DNA from: Muribaculaceae bacterium
GTDB taxonomy: Bacteria; Bacteroidota; Bacteroidia; Bacteroidales; Muribaculaceae
DNA: 64,000 nucleotides
NCBI GenBank assembly: GCA_017553785.1
Contig: JAFZKD010000099.1
Span: forward strand, 29,473-93,472
Reading direction: 5' to 3'
Shown: one piece after another, positions 43,958 through 52,865 of the stretch
How the letters are laid out: each line of letters begins with the position of its first letter
Position numbering within the stretch: position 1 is the first letter of the stretch
The notes under the pieces: generated by a model
Seen by the model: the letters and a program-made list of their open reading frames with translations, nothing else
Database searches by the model: none
What the model was told of the DNA's origin: nothing
Program-made: the position numbers and the translations under genes

Positions 43958-45763
43958 TTAGGCCAGGCCCAAATCAAAGTCTTTAAGGAACTGATTGAAA
44001 TTGGGGTTGTGCTGGCGTATTTGTTCCACGATCTCACGAGGAGACAAAATCTTGGGGGTTTCTATTGGGGTTTCACTCACTTTGACATCAAGCGAAAAAT
44101 TGTCGTTCTGCACTTCATCGCACAGGTATTTCATCAATGCGGTTTTGTGTTCCTCAACATTCCGCTGCTCTGTCGGGCTTCCCACAGTCATCACATAATG
44201 GTCGTAGCGGTCTCCTTGTTGAGGCAAGGCGTATGACATCGTAGTCACGAGAGCCTTCTCTTGCGGATGCTGCAGAATATAGCCCTGCCATGCCGACAAC
44301 AACTGCTCACTGGTGAATGGCGTTGTACGCTTGGGTACCGATATATCCTTTGCTGGGGCAGATGAATTCGCGGGGTTAGCCACATTCACCATAATTCGTG
44401 GCTTGCCCATCGTGCGGGGTGCTGTGTGACCCGTGGGGACATTTCCCATGGGTGCCGCTTCAGGAGCCGCCTGCCGAGACATCGCAGTCGCTGGATGAGG
44501 AGCTTCTGGCGGTTGCTGGTCAGAGGGTTGAGGGACCTGCTGCTGATGAAATTGAGGCGCTTGCTGTTGAGGCGTGGCGGGACGTTGCTGAACAGGCTGG
44601 ACCTTGGGAGCGGCTGCAGGGGTCATCTTCTGGATCGGCTGTGACGGCGCGGGTTGTTGCTGCGGAGACTTAACCAACTGGCACAATTTGATCAACGTCA
44701 GCTCCACAAGCAACTGTTTGCTGCTGGCATTCCGGTAGTTTAAATCGCAGGTATTGCACAAGTCTAGGGCACGATAATAAAACGCAGGAGTCAACTTGGC
44801 GCTTTGTACACCATACTGCTGGGCCACCTCGTCGTTCATTTCGAGCAACTGGCGTGTCCTGGGCGTGCTAGCGACCATCAAATCACGCAGATGCTGAGCC
44901 AATCCGTTGATAAAGAACTGCGAGTCAAAACCTTTGTCACGGATTTCCTTATAAATCAACAACGCCTCGTTGACATCACCCGTGAGGAATGTCTCCACAA
45001 GTCTGAAATAATAGTCATAGTCAAGGACATTGAGGTTCTCGAGGGCACTCTGGTAGGTGATGTGCCCCTCGGTCGAAGCAGCCACCTGGTCAAAGATAGA
45101 CAGGGCGTCACGCATGGCTCCGTCAGCCTTTTGGGCGATGACGTTGAGCGCGGCGGGCTCGGCCTCGATGTTTTCCTGCTCGCACACATATTGCAGCTGC
45201 TGCACAATATCGGGCACAGTGATGCGCGCGAAATCATAAATCTGGCAACGCGACAGAATGGTGGGAATAACCTTCTGCTTCTCGGTAGTTGCCAAGATAA
45301 AGATGGCGTATTCGGGCGGTTCCTCAAGAGTCTTTAGAAATGCGTTGAATGCCGCCTGCGACAACATGTGGACCTCATCAATGATGAAGACACGGTAACG
45401 GCCAGTCTGTGGCGGGATGCGCACCTGCTCAGTCAAGTCACGGATGTTATCCACGCTGTTATTAGACGCGGCGTCCAGCTCGTTGATGTTATAGGAACGT
45501 TGTTCGTTAAAGGCCACGCACGACGGGCACTCGTTGCATGCCTCGCCCTCGGGCGTGGGATGCTCACAGTTGATCGTTTTGGCAAAGATGCGGGCACAGG
45601 TTGTCTTGCCCACTCCACGGGGACCGCAAAACAGGTAAGCGTGCGCCAGGCGTCCGCTGGCAATCGCCGTCTTCAGCGTATGGGTCAATGATTGCTGCCC
45701 CACCACGCTACGAAACGTCGAGGGCCTATATTTACGCGCAGATACTATATATTTCTCGCTCAT
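43958..45763 (-). CDS. dnaX: DNA polymerase III subunit gamma/tau
   Basis: A 601-residue clamp-loader ATPase. The N terminus has the family start KYRPSTFRSVVGQQSLTHTL, Walker A GPRGVGKTT, the zinc site CEHPTPEGEACNECPSC, Walker B DEVHMLS and the SRC sensor (ILSRCQIYDF). Domain III ends near residue 370. A Pro/Gln-rich linker (about 370-460) leads to a C-terminal domain that in tau-type proteins contacts other replisome parts. The length is normal for Bacteroidetes. It stands alone, with a promoter box 31 nt upstream. Confidence 0.97.
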   Translation of the reverse strand: MSEKYIVSARKYRPSTFRSVVGQQSLTHTLKTAIASGRLAHAYLFCGPRGVGKTTCARIFAKTINCEHPTPEGEACNECPSCVAFNEQRSYNINELDAASNNSVDNIRDLTEQVRIPPQTGRYRVFIIDEVHMLSQAAFNAFLKTLEEPPEYAIFILATTEKQKVIPTILSRCQIYDFARITVPDIVQQLQYVCEQENIEAEPAALNVIAQKADGAMRDALSIFDQVAASTEGHITYQSALENLNVLDYDYYFRLVETFLTGDVNEALLIYKEIRDKGFDSQFFINGLAQHLRDLMVASTPRTRQLLEMNDEVAQQYGVQSAKLTPAFYYRALDLCNTCDLNYRNASSKQLLVELTLIKLCQLVKSPQQQPAPSQPIQKMTPAAAPKVQPVQQRPATPQQQAPQFHQQQVPQPSDQQPPEAPHPATAMSRQAAPEAAPMGNVPTGHTAPRTMGKPRIMVNVANPANSSAPAKDISVPKRTTPFTSEQLLSAWQGYILQHPQEKALVTTMSYALPQQGDRYDHYVMTVGSPTEQRNVEEHKTALMKYLCDEVQNDNFSLDVKVSETPIETPKILSPREIVEQIRQHNPNFNQFLKDFDLGLA

Positions 45764-45794
45764 CAGGATTATAGATTATCTATTCTCTAAACGG

Positions 45795-45802
45795 CAAAGA
45801 TA
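45795..45802 (-). promoter_or_regulatory. -7 box of dnaX
   Basis: TATCTTTG on the minus strand, 31 nt before the dnaX ATG. Confidence 0.6.
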
Positions 45803-45875
45803 ATACTTTTCCCCCAATTCTTCCCTTCCTTGCCCTACTATTTTTTCATCTTTCAAAAAATAATAGGGGCGGGTG

Positions 45876-45906
45876 TTGCACATTTTTGAGAATTGGTGTA
45901 TTTTTG
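45876..45906 (+). promoter_or_regulatory. promoter of the threonine dehydrogenase gene
   Basis: TTG at 45876-45878 as -33 and TATTTTTG at 45899-45906 as -7, with a 20-nt spacer, the standard Bacteroidales arrangement; 45 nt before the ATG. Confidence 0.7.
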
Positions 45907-45951
45907 TGCCATAATTAATATAACATAGACCTGAACAAAACATTTTGCAGC

Positions 45952-46911
45952 ATGAAAAATATTTTGATCATCGGCTCTACAGGGCAAATAGGCTCGGAGC
46001 TGACAATGAAGTTAAGAGGCATTTACTCGGGTAATGTCGTGGCTGGCTATATCCCTGGTGCAGAGCCCAAGGGCGAACTCGCTGAGAGCGGTCCCTCGGA
46101 GATTGTCGACATCACCAACGCACAACAGATTGGTGCAGTCGTTGACAAGTACAATATCGACACTATTTACAACCTGGCGGCTCTGCTGAGCGCTGTGGCT
46201 GAGAACAAACCGCAGCTGGCATGGCACATCGGCATCGACGGCCTGATGAACGTGCTTGAGGTGTCTCGCGAGAAACACTGCGCCGTGTTCACCCCTAGCA
46301 GCATCGGTTCATTCGGCCCCAACGCCCCCAAAGACGGCACGCCTCAGGACACCATCCAACAGCCCCGCACAATGTACGGTGTGACCAAAGTCACTGGCGA
46401 GTTGCTGAGCAACTATTATGCCCTCAAATTCGGCGTGGACACCCGCTCGGTGCGCTTCCCAGGTCTGATTAGCTATGTGACCCCTCCGGGTGGCGGCACC
46501 ACCGACTATGCTGTGGATATTTACTATAGCGCCGTTCAGGGTAAGAAGTTCATCTGTCCCATTGCTGCAGGCACATTGATGGACATGATGTACATGCCCG
46601 ACGCCCTGCGTGCTGCCATCGAGATCATGGAGGCCGACCCGACGCGTCTGGTTCACCGCAACTCATTCAACATCGCGTCGATGAGTTTTGACCCCGAGGT
46701 CATCTACCACAAGATCAAGGAATACATTCCCGAGTTTGAGATGGAATATGACGTTGACCCGCTACGTCAAGGTATCGCCGACAGCTGGCCCAACAAGCTC
46801 GATGACACCTGTGCCCGCGTCGAATGGGATTGGAAACCCGAGTATGACCTTGACGCCATGACCGTGGACATGATTGAGAAACTGCGCATCAAATTCGGCA
46901 TCAACAAGTAA
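45952..46911 (+). CDS. tdh: L-threonine 3-dehydrogenase, SDR (epimerase-like) type
   Basis: A 319-residue NAD-dependent short-chain dehydrogenase that oxidises L-threonine to 2-amino-3-ketobutyrate. The Rossmann loop ILIIGSTGQIGSEL is at the N terminus. NLAALLSAVAENKPQLAW and TPSSIGSFGP carry the catalytic Ser region, and MYGVTKVTGELL the YxxxK pair. GTTDYAVDIYYSAVQGKKF is diagnostic of the extended-SDR threonine dehydrogenases of Bacteroidetes and animals. Its product is the substrate of Kbl, whose gene starts at 62839. It is followed after 3 nt by a small lipoprotein gene. Confidence 0.94.
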   Translation: MKNILIIGSTGQIGSELTMKLRGIYSGNVVAGYIPGAEPKGELAESGPSEIVDITNAQQIGAVVDKYNIDTIYNLAALLSAVAENKPQLAWHIGIDGLMNVLEVSREKHCAVFTPSSIGSFGPNAPKDGTPQDTIQQPRTMYGVTKVTGELLSNYYALKFGVDTRSVRFPGLISYVTPPGGGTTDYAVDIYYSAVQGKKFICPIAAGTLMDMMYMPDALRAAIEIMEADPTRLVHRNSFNIASMSFDPEVIYHKIKEYIPEFEMEYDVDPLRQGIADSWPNKLDDTCARVEWDWKPEYDLDAMTVDMIEKLRIKFGINK

Positions 46912-46914
46912 ACA

Positions 46915-47271
46915 ATGAAACGGCTGGTTGGCGCCCTGTGTTGCTTCATTTGCCTGTTATTGGGCGGATGTTCGGGCAACAGCTACAAACTGGCCAAGGA
47001 TTATGCCTCACGTGACTCTTTTGGTTTCCTTGTTTTTGTTAGTGAATCAGGACGCCAATATGATGACCTGTGGGTCAACATTTCGGGTCTGGACAAGACA
47101 TTTCTCGCCTCGACTGCCCAAATCGTTGACGGCGAGGTCAAGGGAACCCGCTACGGTGCCCAGCAAGGCACCCGCCAAGTGATGATCAGGCAGCAGAACA
47201 TACGCCTGCTCTACCAGGACATCGTGGAAATCCGTGCAGGAGAGAACACCATCATCGTATTCAAGGACTGA
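46915..47271 (+). CDS. small lipoprotein of unknown function
   Basis: A 118-residue protein with a clear lipoprotein signal (MKRLVGALCCFICLLLGGC, Cys19). The mature part of about 100 residues appears beta-rich (VSESGRQYDDLWVNISGL, RQNIRLLYQDIVEIRAGENT) with no family I recognise. It begins 3 nt after the tdh stop, so it is probably co-transcribed, but no functional link is evident. Confidence 0.75.
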   Translation: MKRLVGALCCFICLLLGGCSGNSYKLAKDYASRDSFGFLVFVSESGRQYDDLWVNISGLDKTFLASTAQIVDGEVKGTRYGAQQGTRQVMIRQQNIRLLYQDIVEIRAGENTIIVFKD

Positions 47272-47293
47272 CACAGTCATCAATCGAGAACAC

Positions 47294-47324
47294 GAGAGGA
47301 CACCTCACAACGAAGTGCCCTCTT
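47294..47324. terminator. weak bidirectional hairpin
   Basis: AGAGGACAC (47295-47303) pairs with GTGCCCTCT (47315-47323) with one mismatch, then TTGTT. It lies between the converging lipoprotein and GNAT genes. Confidence 0.5.
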
Positions 47325-47351
47325 TGTTGATTCGATTCTATCAGTTCTTAA

Positions 47352-47876
47352 CTAATCCCTCAACAACTTCAGGCGAAGGACGCGAATCGGGCGGTTTTCA
47401 CCCTGGTACTGGCTCTCATCAATACAGGTTTCACCAGTAGCCACAAATCCGCATTTTTCCATTACACGACCCGAAGCAGGATTGTCGATGAAATGGCCGC
47501 TTATAAGCGACGGGATGTCGGTTGTCTCGCGTATGTGGTCAATCATCAGCGCCAAAGCCTCGGTGCAGATGCCTCGGTTCCAATAGGGTTTGGCAATCCA
47601 GTAGCCCGTGATGGGCTCGTTCTCGCGGGCAGGCAGTTTGCAGTCGCATGAGGGACCGTAGCCTATCGCCCCTATGGCCTCGCCTGTTTCTTTAAGTTCA
47701 ATTGCCCACGTCGTAGCATTACCAAACACCGTGCGGATAATCTCCCGGCTCCCCTCCACGCTCTTGTGCGGCGGCCATCCGGCACGAGGCCCCACATCCG
47801 GGTCATTGGCATACTTGTAAAGCGCCTCGGCATCACTCTCCCGCCAATGGCGCAATAGGATTCTGTCAGTTTCCAT
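47352..47876 (-). CDS. GNAT-family N-acetyltransferase (RimJ/RimL-like)
   Basis: About 174 residues from METDRILLRHW. The frame is open further upstream, but similarity starts at this Met (the preceding ATG codon is an equal alternative). Motifs LLRHWRESDAEALYKYANDP, TWAIELKETGEAIGAIGY, GYWIAKPYWNRGICTEALAL (acetyl-CoA loop region) and DNPASGRVMEKCGFVATGE are those of RimJ/RimL-type acetyltransferases, which acetylate protein N-termini or small amines. Its start overlaps the end of a 52-codon frame (47866-48024), which overlaps the DUF3795 gene, so the three appear translationally coupled. The substrate is unknown. Confidence 0.88.
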   Translation of the reverse strand: METDRILLRHWRESDAEALYKYANDPDVGPRAGWPPHKSVEGSREIIRTVFGNATTWAIELKETGEAIGAIGYGPSCDCKLPARENEPITGYWIAKPYWNRGICTEALALMIDHIRETTDIPSLISGHFIDNPASGRVMEKCGFVATGETCIDESQYQGENRPIRVLRLKLLRD

Positions 47877-48024
47877 CATTTCGATACGTTTCACATGTAC
47901 TCGTGACGGTTTCCCATCCATGTCGTCCATCATCGTCAGTAGTCTGGAGGGTATCCACATCCTGTGCACCTGCCATCAAGCAGGCCAGGAAGGCCACGAT
48001 ACCTCTGAACAAACTACGTTTCAT
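47866..48024 (-). CDS. small signal-peptide-bearing ORF (52 codons), possible remnant
   Basis: The ATG at 48024 overlaps the DUF3795 stop (ATGA), and the TGA at 47868-47866 lies just inside the GNAT gene. The product starts MKRSLFRGIVAFLACLMAGA followed by QDVDTLQTTDDD, a convincing signal peptide with a Bacteroidales-type A-x-A/Q cleavage site and a short acidic tail. It could be a real small secreted peptide or the 5' stub of a lost secreted-protein gene. Overlaps on both sides favour translation. No homologue is recognised. Confidence 0.4.
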   Translation of the reverse strand: MKRSLFRGIVAFLACLMAGAQDVDTLQTTDDDGRHGWETVTSTCETYRNDGN

Positions 48025-48728
48025 TTAATATCTTTATTTCTCAAATTGTCAAAAGCGTTGGAACTATTGGAAATGACAGTACCAAGTGTCTGACAATTAT
48101 CCATTTCTATACAGTAGCCACATGTAGCCACGCCTTTTTTCAGTGCACATTGACGGATTGGGCAGAGGCTATCACAGTAAACCGTCTTGATTCCGTCAGT
48201 ACGACAACCTTCACAGTTGATGTGCTCAGGAAGAATAGGAGCATTGTTCAGTTCTGCCCAAAGTTTGGCCGTCTTTTCCCTCAGTGCCTGGTCATTGTTC
48301 TTCGTGGCAATATAGGCATCGCACTTCTCGCAGTCGAGCCCGCAGACGGCTGTCAATCGCTTCATACCGGCATACCTCGCTATCCTGAAAGTACAACGAT
48401 CGCCACCCCTGAGAATCGTATTCTCAATCCGGACATCGAACTGACTGCCAGGTTCAAGCTGCGACAGAATATATAAAATGCTTTGCCTGGAGCACTCGCA
48501 TTGTTCCGGATTGCTCCTGAGTCCACATTTTACTTTGGGGCACGAACAATCCAGATAACTCAGTTCATAAACCTTCCCTGGCTCAATAACCCGACCCTGA
48601 TACGACTTGCTATCGTACCCTTCCGAGTAGATCTTGTCGAAATCCCCATTATACTTGGCATAGATTTGCTTATGTAACGGAAGGACATAATCCTTAACGC
48701 ATTCTATAGCCTCTTCTCTATAACCCAT
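48021..48728 (-). CDS. DUF3795-type cysteine-rich protein
   Basis: A 235-residue cytoplasmic protein. The N-terminal half has a cysteine cluster (DCSCPKVKCGLRSNPEQCEC), and the C-terminal half is a DUF3795-like domain (TAVCGLDCEKCDAYIATKNN, then CEGCRTDG, YCDSLCPIRQCALKKGVATC and CGYCIEMDNC). About 16 cysteines suggest zinc or Fe-S binding; the function of DUF3795 is not established. It has a promoter box 36 nt upstream and overlaps the small ORF downstream by 4 nt. Confidence 0.75.
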   Translation of the reverse strand: MGYREEAIECVKDYVLPLHKQIYAKYNGDFDKIYSEGYDSKSYQGRVIEPGKVYELSYLDCSCPKVKCGLRSNPEQCECSRQSILYILSQLEPGSQFDVRIENTILRGGDRCTFRIARYAGMKRLTAVCGLDCEKCDAYIATKNNDQALREKTAKLWAELNNAPILPEHINCEGCRTDGIKTVYCDSLCPIRQCALKKGVATCGYCIEMDNCQTLGTVISNSSNAFDNLRNKDIK

Positions 48729-48763
48729 ATTTCAGATTGTTGCTGAATCCCGATTTATCGAAA

Positions 48764-48771
48764 CAAATATA
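48764..48771 (-). promoter_or_regulatory. -7 box of the DUF3795 gene
   Basis: TATATTTG on the minus strand, 35 nt before the ATG at 48728. Confidence 0.55.
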
Positions 48772-48894
48772 CGTATTATCCATGAGACCATCGTAATAGA
48801 CATTGTATGGACCCCTTTTCTTTCATGTTTGGAGGCTTTTTCGAGTGGTTTTAAACGGTGGCAAAAAAACATGGACATTTTATGTTTTCATACT

Positions 48895-49626
48895 TTAAAG
48901 GACAAAACTACGTGGAAAAAAATCGCTATAGAAACGGCCATCGGTAGCTGTGAACTTCAAAACGCAGTAGTTGGGGTCGGTTACACCGCCAGGGTAGTAT
49001 TGCTCGTCGCCCTCGCGCCATATCATCTCCTTGCTCTTGGCATCTGTCAAAACTTCCATTGTGCCACGAAGCATCATACCCTTGAAACCTTCGGCATCGC
49101 AGAAATAGATGCTGGCCTTGGGATTGGCCTTGTAGTGAGCCACGCGCAGTGAGAAGGTGTTAGTGGTAAAATAGAACGTACGGATGCCCTCACGCTTACG
49201 TGGTGCCAGCATAGCCTTTGTGTAAGGATAGCCATCGTTGTCTACAGATGAGATGTAGGCTATGGGCAACGAGTCGGCCATCTGGACTATAAGCTCTTTA
49301 ACGCCTGCCAAAGCGGGATTTTCCTTCAGAGCCTCATCATCGCTAACAGTAAGTGCCTTACGCCAACGTTTCAGGTTGGGGAAGTACATCTTCATCTGTC
49401 CGATATACTCCTCTTTTGTAATCGGATTGGGCACTCCCCTGTTCACAGCACCCACAAACTGAGCACAATGCTCAATCATCTCGTCCATCGTGCAGTCCTG
49501 AAGGAATTCGCCATCGGCATAACAGTACTTGCAGTAGTCGAAATTGATACTTCCATCGGCATCGGTACCACAATCCTCGTTGCGGGTCAGCGGCATGCCG
49601 CAGCTCTGACAAAACTTCTGTTCCAT
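48895..49626 (-). CDS. zinc-ribbon plus pyridoxamine-phosphate-oxidase-like flavin protein
   Basis: A 243-residue two-domain protein. Residues 1-85 form a zinc-ribbon domain (FCQSCGMPLTRNEDCGTDAD, then DYCKYCYADGEF). Residues about 100-243 are a split-barrel flavin-binding domain of the PNPOx-like type (IAYISSVDNDGYPYTKAML, FYFTTNTFSLRVAHYKANP, ASIYFCDAEGFKGMMLRGTM). Such proteins bind FMN, F420 or heme and often reduce small molecules; no substrate can be named. The fusion is seen in other gut anaerobes. It is a single gene with a promoter box 25 nt upstream. Confidence 0.85.
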   Translation of the reverse strand: MEQKFCQSCGMPLTRNEDCGTDADGSINFDYCKYCYADGEFLQDCTMDEMIEHCAQFVGAVNRGVPNPITKEEYIGQMKMYFPNLKRWRKALTVSDDEALKENPALAGVKELIVQMADSLPIAYISSVDNDGYPYTKAMLAPRKREGIRTFYFTTNTFSLRVAHYKANPKASIYFCDAEGFKGMMLRGTMEVLTDAKSKEMIWREGDEQYYPGGVTDPNYCVLKFTATDGRFYSDFFPRSFVL

Positions 49627-49650
49627 ATCTTATTTTTTAGTTTGACACAA

Positions 49651-49658
49651 CAAAATTA
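49651..49658 (-). promoter_or_regulatory. -7 box of the zinc-ribbon/PNPOx gene
   Basis: TAATTTTG on the minus strand, 24 nt before the ATG at 49626. Confidence 0.5.
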
Positions 49659-49790
49659 CATTATAGTTCCATATTCCACCAAACACCAGGAACAATTTGC
49701 TATTTTTTATTTCTCATATTACTTCCTCATCACATGCATCAGTCTCACGCCGTCGGCAAAGAAGCAATCTTTCTAATTGTAGTTCCATTT

Positions 49791-50414
49791 TCATTGCAAT
49801 TCGGTTTTGATGATGGATTGTAATTGTTCCAGAAACCGTGCAGCATGTCCTCCGTCCATCTGCACATGATGAAACTGAAAACTGATGGGCAGAGTAGTTG
49901 TGAACCACCCTTTGCGATATTTCCCCCACATGACCATCGGGTTGCAGAACTGATCGCTGTACTGGTTGACAATGCAGTCGAGTTCTGTAGCTGTCATCGC
50001 CGAAGTACCTATCACCATCGCATCCTCCAGGAAACTGCTTTTACAGTTTTGACTCGCCAATTGCGTCAAGCGCATGTAATCGTTGTTGAAATGGTCCAAG
50101 TCATCAGTGTATGGAATATCGCAAGAGTTGATACCGCCGTCTTTATTATTCACAATCACATTGATAGCCAAGCAGTCATATCTATATAACTTGCCATGCT
50201 CGAGCAACACATAGAACTCCTCTATCGAGGTTGCGGCTTTACCGATGCACCAGCAGAGCAGCATATTGAAACTCATATGGTGCTTTATGCTATACTTCAC
50301 AAGCCTTGTTACGTCCATCGTTTTTACAAGAGTCACCATGGGCATAGGTGAGGACATCCAGAGATTGAACGCTTCCTCGCGATTGCTGTTCTTTGGATTG
50401 ATCTCAGTTTTCAT
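49791..50414 (-). CDS. CatA-like (chloramphenicol acetyltransferase-fold) O-acetyltransferase
   Basis: A 207-residue protein with the type A chloramphenicol acetyltransferase fold. The N terminus NREEAFNLWMSSPMPMVTLV and SFNMLLCWCIGKAAT fit the family, and FHHVQMDGGHAARFLEQL matches the active-site HHxxxDGxH motif, with the catalytic His present. It is slightly shorter than classic CAT (about 219 residues). Many chromosomal homologues do not confer chloramphenicol resistance, and the acceptor is unknown. It appears to be a single gene. Confidence 0.82.
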   Translation of the reverse strand: MKTEINPKNSNREEAFNLWMSSPMPMVTLVKTMDVTRLVKYSIKHHMSFNMLLCWCIGKAATSIEEFYVLLEHGKLYRYDCLAINVIVNNKDGGINSCDIPYTDDLDHFNNDYMRLTQLASQNCKSSFLEDAMVIGTSAMTATELDCIVNQYSDQFCNPMVMWGKYRKGWFTTTLPISFQFHHVQMDGGHAARFLEQLQSIIKTELQ

Positions 50415-50461
50415 CGTTTCTTTGATTACAACGTGTTAAAATGCTTGAAACCATTATCTGA

Positions 50462-52822
50462 TTACATTCTCGCCTTCTGCTTCTCGCCGGCGCCAGTGCC
50501 ACGGTACTTGCTGCTGGCCTTGTTGAACCTCCAAGTGAGGTCAAGGACGAAGGTGCGACGGGCAGGATTGCTGGTGGTCAGTTCGCGCAGGCCGAAAATA
50601 GTTGCACTCGTCTTGTTGGTGTTGAAGATATCGTGGCAACGTAGGTCGAAGGTCAGTGAACCAAGGCTGTGGAGATTGACATCCTTCTGCACTCCGATTC
50701 CTGAATAGAAGCGACTTTTAGTAAGGCGGAAGTTGTTATAGTCACCTTTAGTCACCCAATCGGCATCAAGACTCACGCGGAAGTCACGCGGCAACTCAAT
50801 GACATTCATCCACGACAACTGCAACAAGGGGTGGTTGAGTGTGAGCGTAGAACCGTCGGCACAAGGTGTTTTGTAATTCTGGAAGATGGTAAAGGCTCGC
50901 CAAGTGGGATGCCAGCGACCTAAGACAGGGCTCAACGAGGCCATAATGTTCAACTGGTTATAGTCTTCCTTGCTGTTGATGGGACGCACCAGGCTGACCA
51001 TCGGATCATCTGAGCCAGGGAAGGGTTCGGTGGACATCGTCTCGGAGTCCTTGATGCGGGCATAGTTCACCATCAGGTTCATCCACTTGTAGGCAGCATT
51101 CATCACCAGGCTATGGGTGTAGGTGGGCTTCAGGTAAGGGTTGCCGCTCTGATAGGTAAATCGGTTGATATATACCGTTGAACTCGTCAGGTAGCTGTAG
51201 GCGGGACGCTGGATGTCACGACGGTACGAGAGCGACAGCTGCACTTTGCCAACGGGGGCCGAGATCACTGCGGTGGGGAACCAGTCGCCGTAGTCGCGGC
51301 ACATATCGTCCTCGCGCTCACCGAAGTTGAAGTAGTCGTTGGTCAGGTGCTCGTAACGCAGACCCACCTGTGCGAAGACTAAGCCGAAGCGACGGCCGAA
51401 CTCCACGAATGCTGAAGTTGAGGACTCGTTAATCTCGGTGTCGGTGGCCTTGACCGCAACACTTTCCGTTGACGAGAACGTATAGGCATCAGTGCGGTGG
51501 TTGTGGGAGTATTCACCGCCCACCGACAGGTTGCCCTGCCATACCGGGTAACTCAGGATAAGTTTCGAGGCCCAGAAGTTGTTGCGGCTGCTGGTATTGC
51601 TCTCGATGGAGCGGTTGATGGTAATGTCCTCGATAGTGGTCACCTCCTTTGTACTTCCAGGAGTCTCGGTGTTGTCAAACAGTCCGTCGACGTTCAAGTC
51701 GATGCCCAAGGAACCCACCTTACCATTATAATAGGCATTGAAGATGTGCTTGTGGAAACGGTCGTTCTGGATGACGTCACTCACCGAGTGCTCGGTAAGA
51801 ATGCCGTTCTCATAGCCGTCGGTGATGAACTGGTCTGCAAAATCGGTGCTGGGGTGGCGGTCATACTTGTAGAAGGCACCGAAACTGTGGTTCTCGTTCA
51901 CCATATAGTTCACCTGTAATTGGGGTGACCATCCCTTCCAGATGCTCCTACCATCCTGTGTAATAAGGCTCGTGATATGGTCAGGGCCGACATAGTAGGA
52001 CAGATGGTTCTCCTGCAACATCTTAGTGTGGCCATAGCGGCCACACCAAAACGATGCGGTAATATCAAGGCCGCCCGTGCGGTAGTTCACGTCAAGATTA
52101 TTGGTGATGGTATGCCCAAACTGGTAAATGCCCGTCAGGTTATCCTGGAAACTGAAGCCGTCACCCTGGGCCTTCTTCAACTGGATGCGCACCACAGCCT
52201 TGGTCGAGGCGGCATAGCGGGCGCCCGGGTTCTGGATAACGTCGATATGCTGGATTTGGTCGGAACGCAGACGGGACAACTCACTGACGTCCTGCACCTT
52301 GCGGCCATTGATATATACCTCGGCTTCACCGCGTCCCAGCACCTTCACGGCGCCGTCACGCTCTGCCTCGAGCGATGGCACTTTGGACAATGCGTCGGCA
52401 ACCGTGCCTGCCTTTTCGAGGATGGTACCCTCGACAGTGGTGCGCATGGCCTCGCCCTTGACGCGGGTCTTGGGCAACTGGCTCTTGACAACCACCTCGC
52501 CGAGCATCATGGATGCCTCATTCATCTTGATGATCAATCCATCGATGGGGTTGAGATATTGCGTCTCATAGCCGATGCTCGACACCTTCAACAGGCCGTC
52601 ATTCTTGAGGGTAACAATCTGGAAGTGTCCCTGATCATCGGTCATTGCGCCCTGCACAAACGACGAGTCGGGCAGCGAGAGCAGCACCACGTTCACAAAG
52701 GGCATAGGCTCGCCATTCTCGTCAAGCACTGTACCGGTCAAATCCGGTGCTTTAGCAAAAGCCGTCACGGCCATCAATACTGCAGCCATCAAGGCTGTCC
52801 ACCTGTAATTCATCTTTTTCAT
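50462..52822 (-). CDS. TonB-dependent receptor-like outer-membrane beta-barrel protein
   Basis: A 786-residue outer-membrane protein. After the signal peptide (ending AFAKA), residues about 28-110 are a carboxypeptidase-regulatory-like domain (LTGTVLDENGEPMPFVNVVL). A plug-like region follows (AGTVADALSKVPSLEAERDG, EVYINGRKVQDVSELSRLRS), then a C-terminal barrel of the outer-membrane beta-barrel (OMP_b-brl_3) type (FEVGRRFGLVFAQVGLRYEH-like strands). It lacks a SusD partner, so it is not a SusC. The ligand is unknown. It follows a LiaF-like gene by 43 nt and faces a LytTR regulator across a 283-nt spacer. Confidence 0.82.
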   Translation of the reverse strand: MKKMNYRWTALMAAVLMAVTAFAKAPDLTGTVLDENGEPMPFVNVVLLSLPDSSFVQGAMTDDQGHFQIVTLKNDGLLKVSSIGYETQYLNPIDGLIIKMNEASMMLGEVVVKSQLPKTRVKGEAMRTTVEGTILEKAGTVADALSKVPSLEAERDGAVKVLGRGEAEVYINGRKVQDVSELSRLRSDQIQHIDVIQNPGARYAASTKAVVRIQLKKAQGDGFSFQDNLTGIYQFGHTITNNLDVNYRTGGLDITASFWCGRYGHTKMLQENHLSYYVGPDHITSLITQDGRSIWKGWSPQLQVNYMVNENHSFGAFYKYDRHPSTDFADQFITDGYENGILTEHSVSDVIQNDRFHKHIFNAYYNGKVGSLGIDLNVDGLFDNTETPGSTKEVTTIEDITINRSIESNTSSRNNFWASKLILSYPVWQGNLSVGGEYSHNHRTDAYTFSSTESVAVKATDTEINESSTSAFVEFGRRFGLVFAQVGLRYEHLTNDYFNFGEREDDMCRDYGDWFPTAVISAPVGKVQLSLSYRRDIQRPAYSYLTSSTVYINRFTYQSGNPYLKPTYTHSLVMNAAYKWMNLMVNYARIKDSETMSTEPFPGSDDPMVSLVRPINSKEDYNQLNIMASLSPVLGRWHPTWRAFTIFQNYKTPCADGSTLTLNHPLLQLSWMNVIELPRDFRVSLDADWVTKGDYNNFRLTKSRFYSGIGVQKDVNLHSLGSLTFDLRCHDIFNTNKTSATIFGLRELTTSNPARRTFVLDLTWRFNKASSKYRGTGAGEKQKARM

Positions 52823-52865
52823 ATCATTATACTTTTAAAATCATTCTTTATTGCCAACTATAAAC

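Noticed and set aside
46915-47271. Functional link of the small lipoprotein to threonine breakdown
   Set aside because: Only adjacency supports it; no motif connects them.
49791-50414. Chloramphenicol resistance gene
   Set aside because: The active-site motif is present, but chromosomal homologues commonly act on other acceptors, and no mobile element is nearby, so resistance is not claimed.
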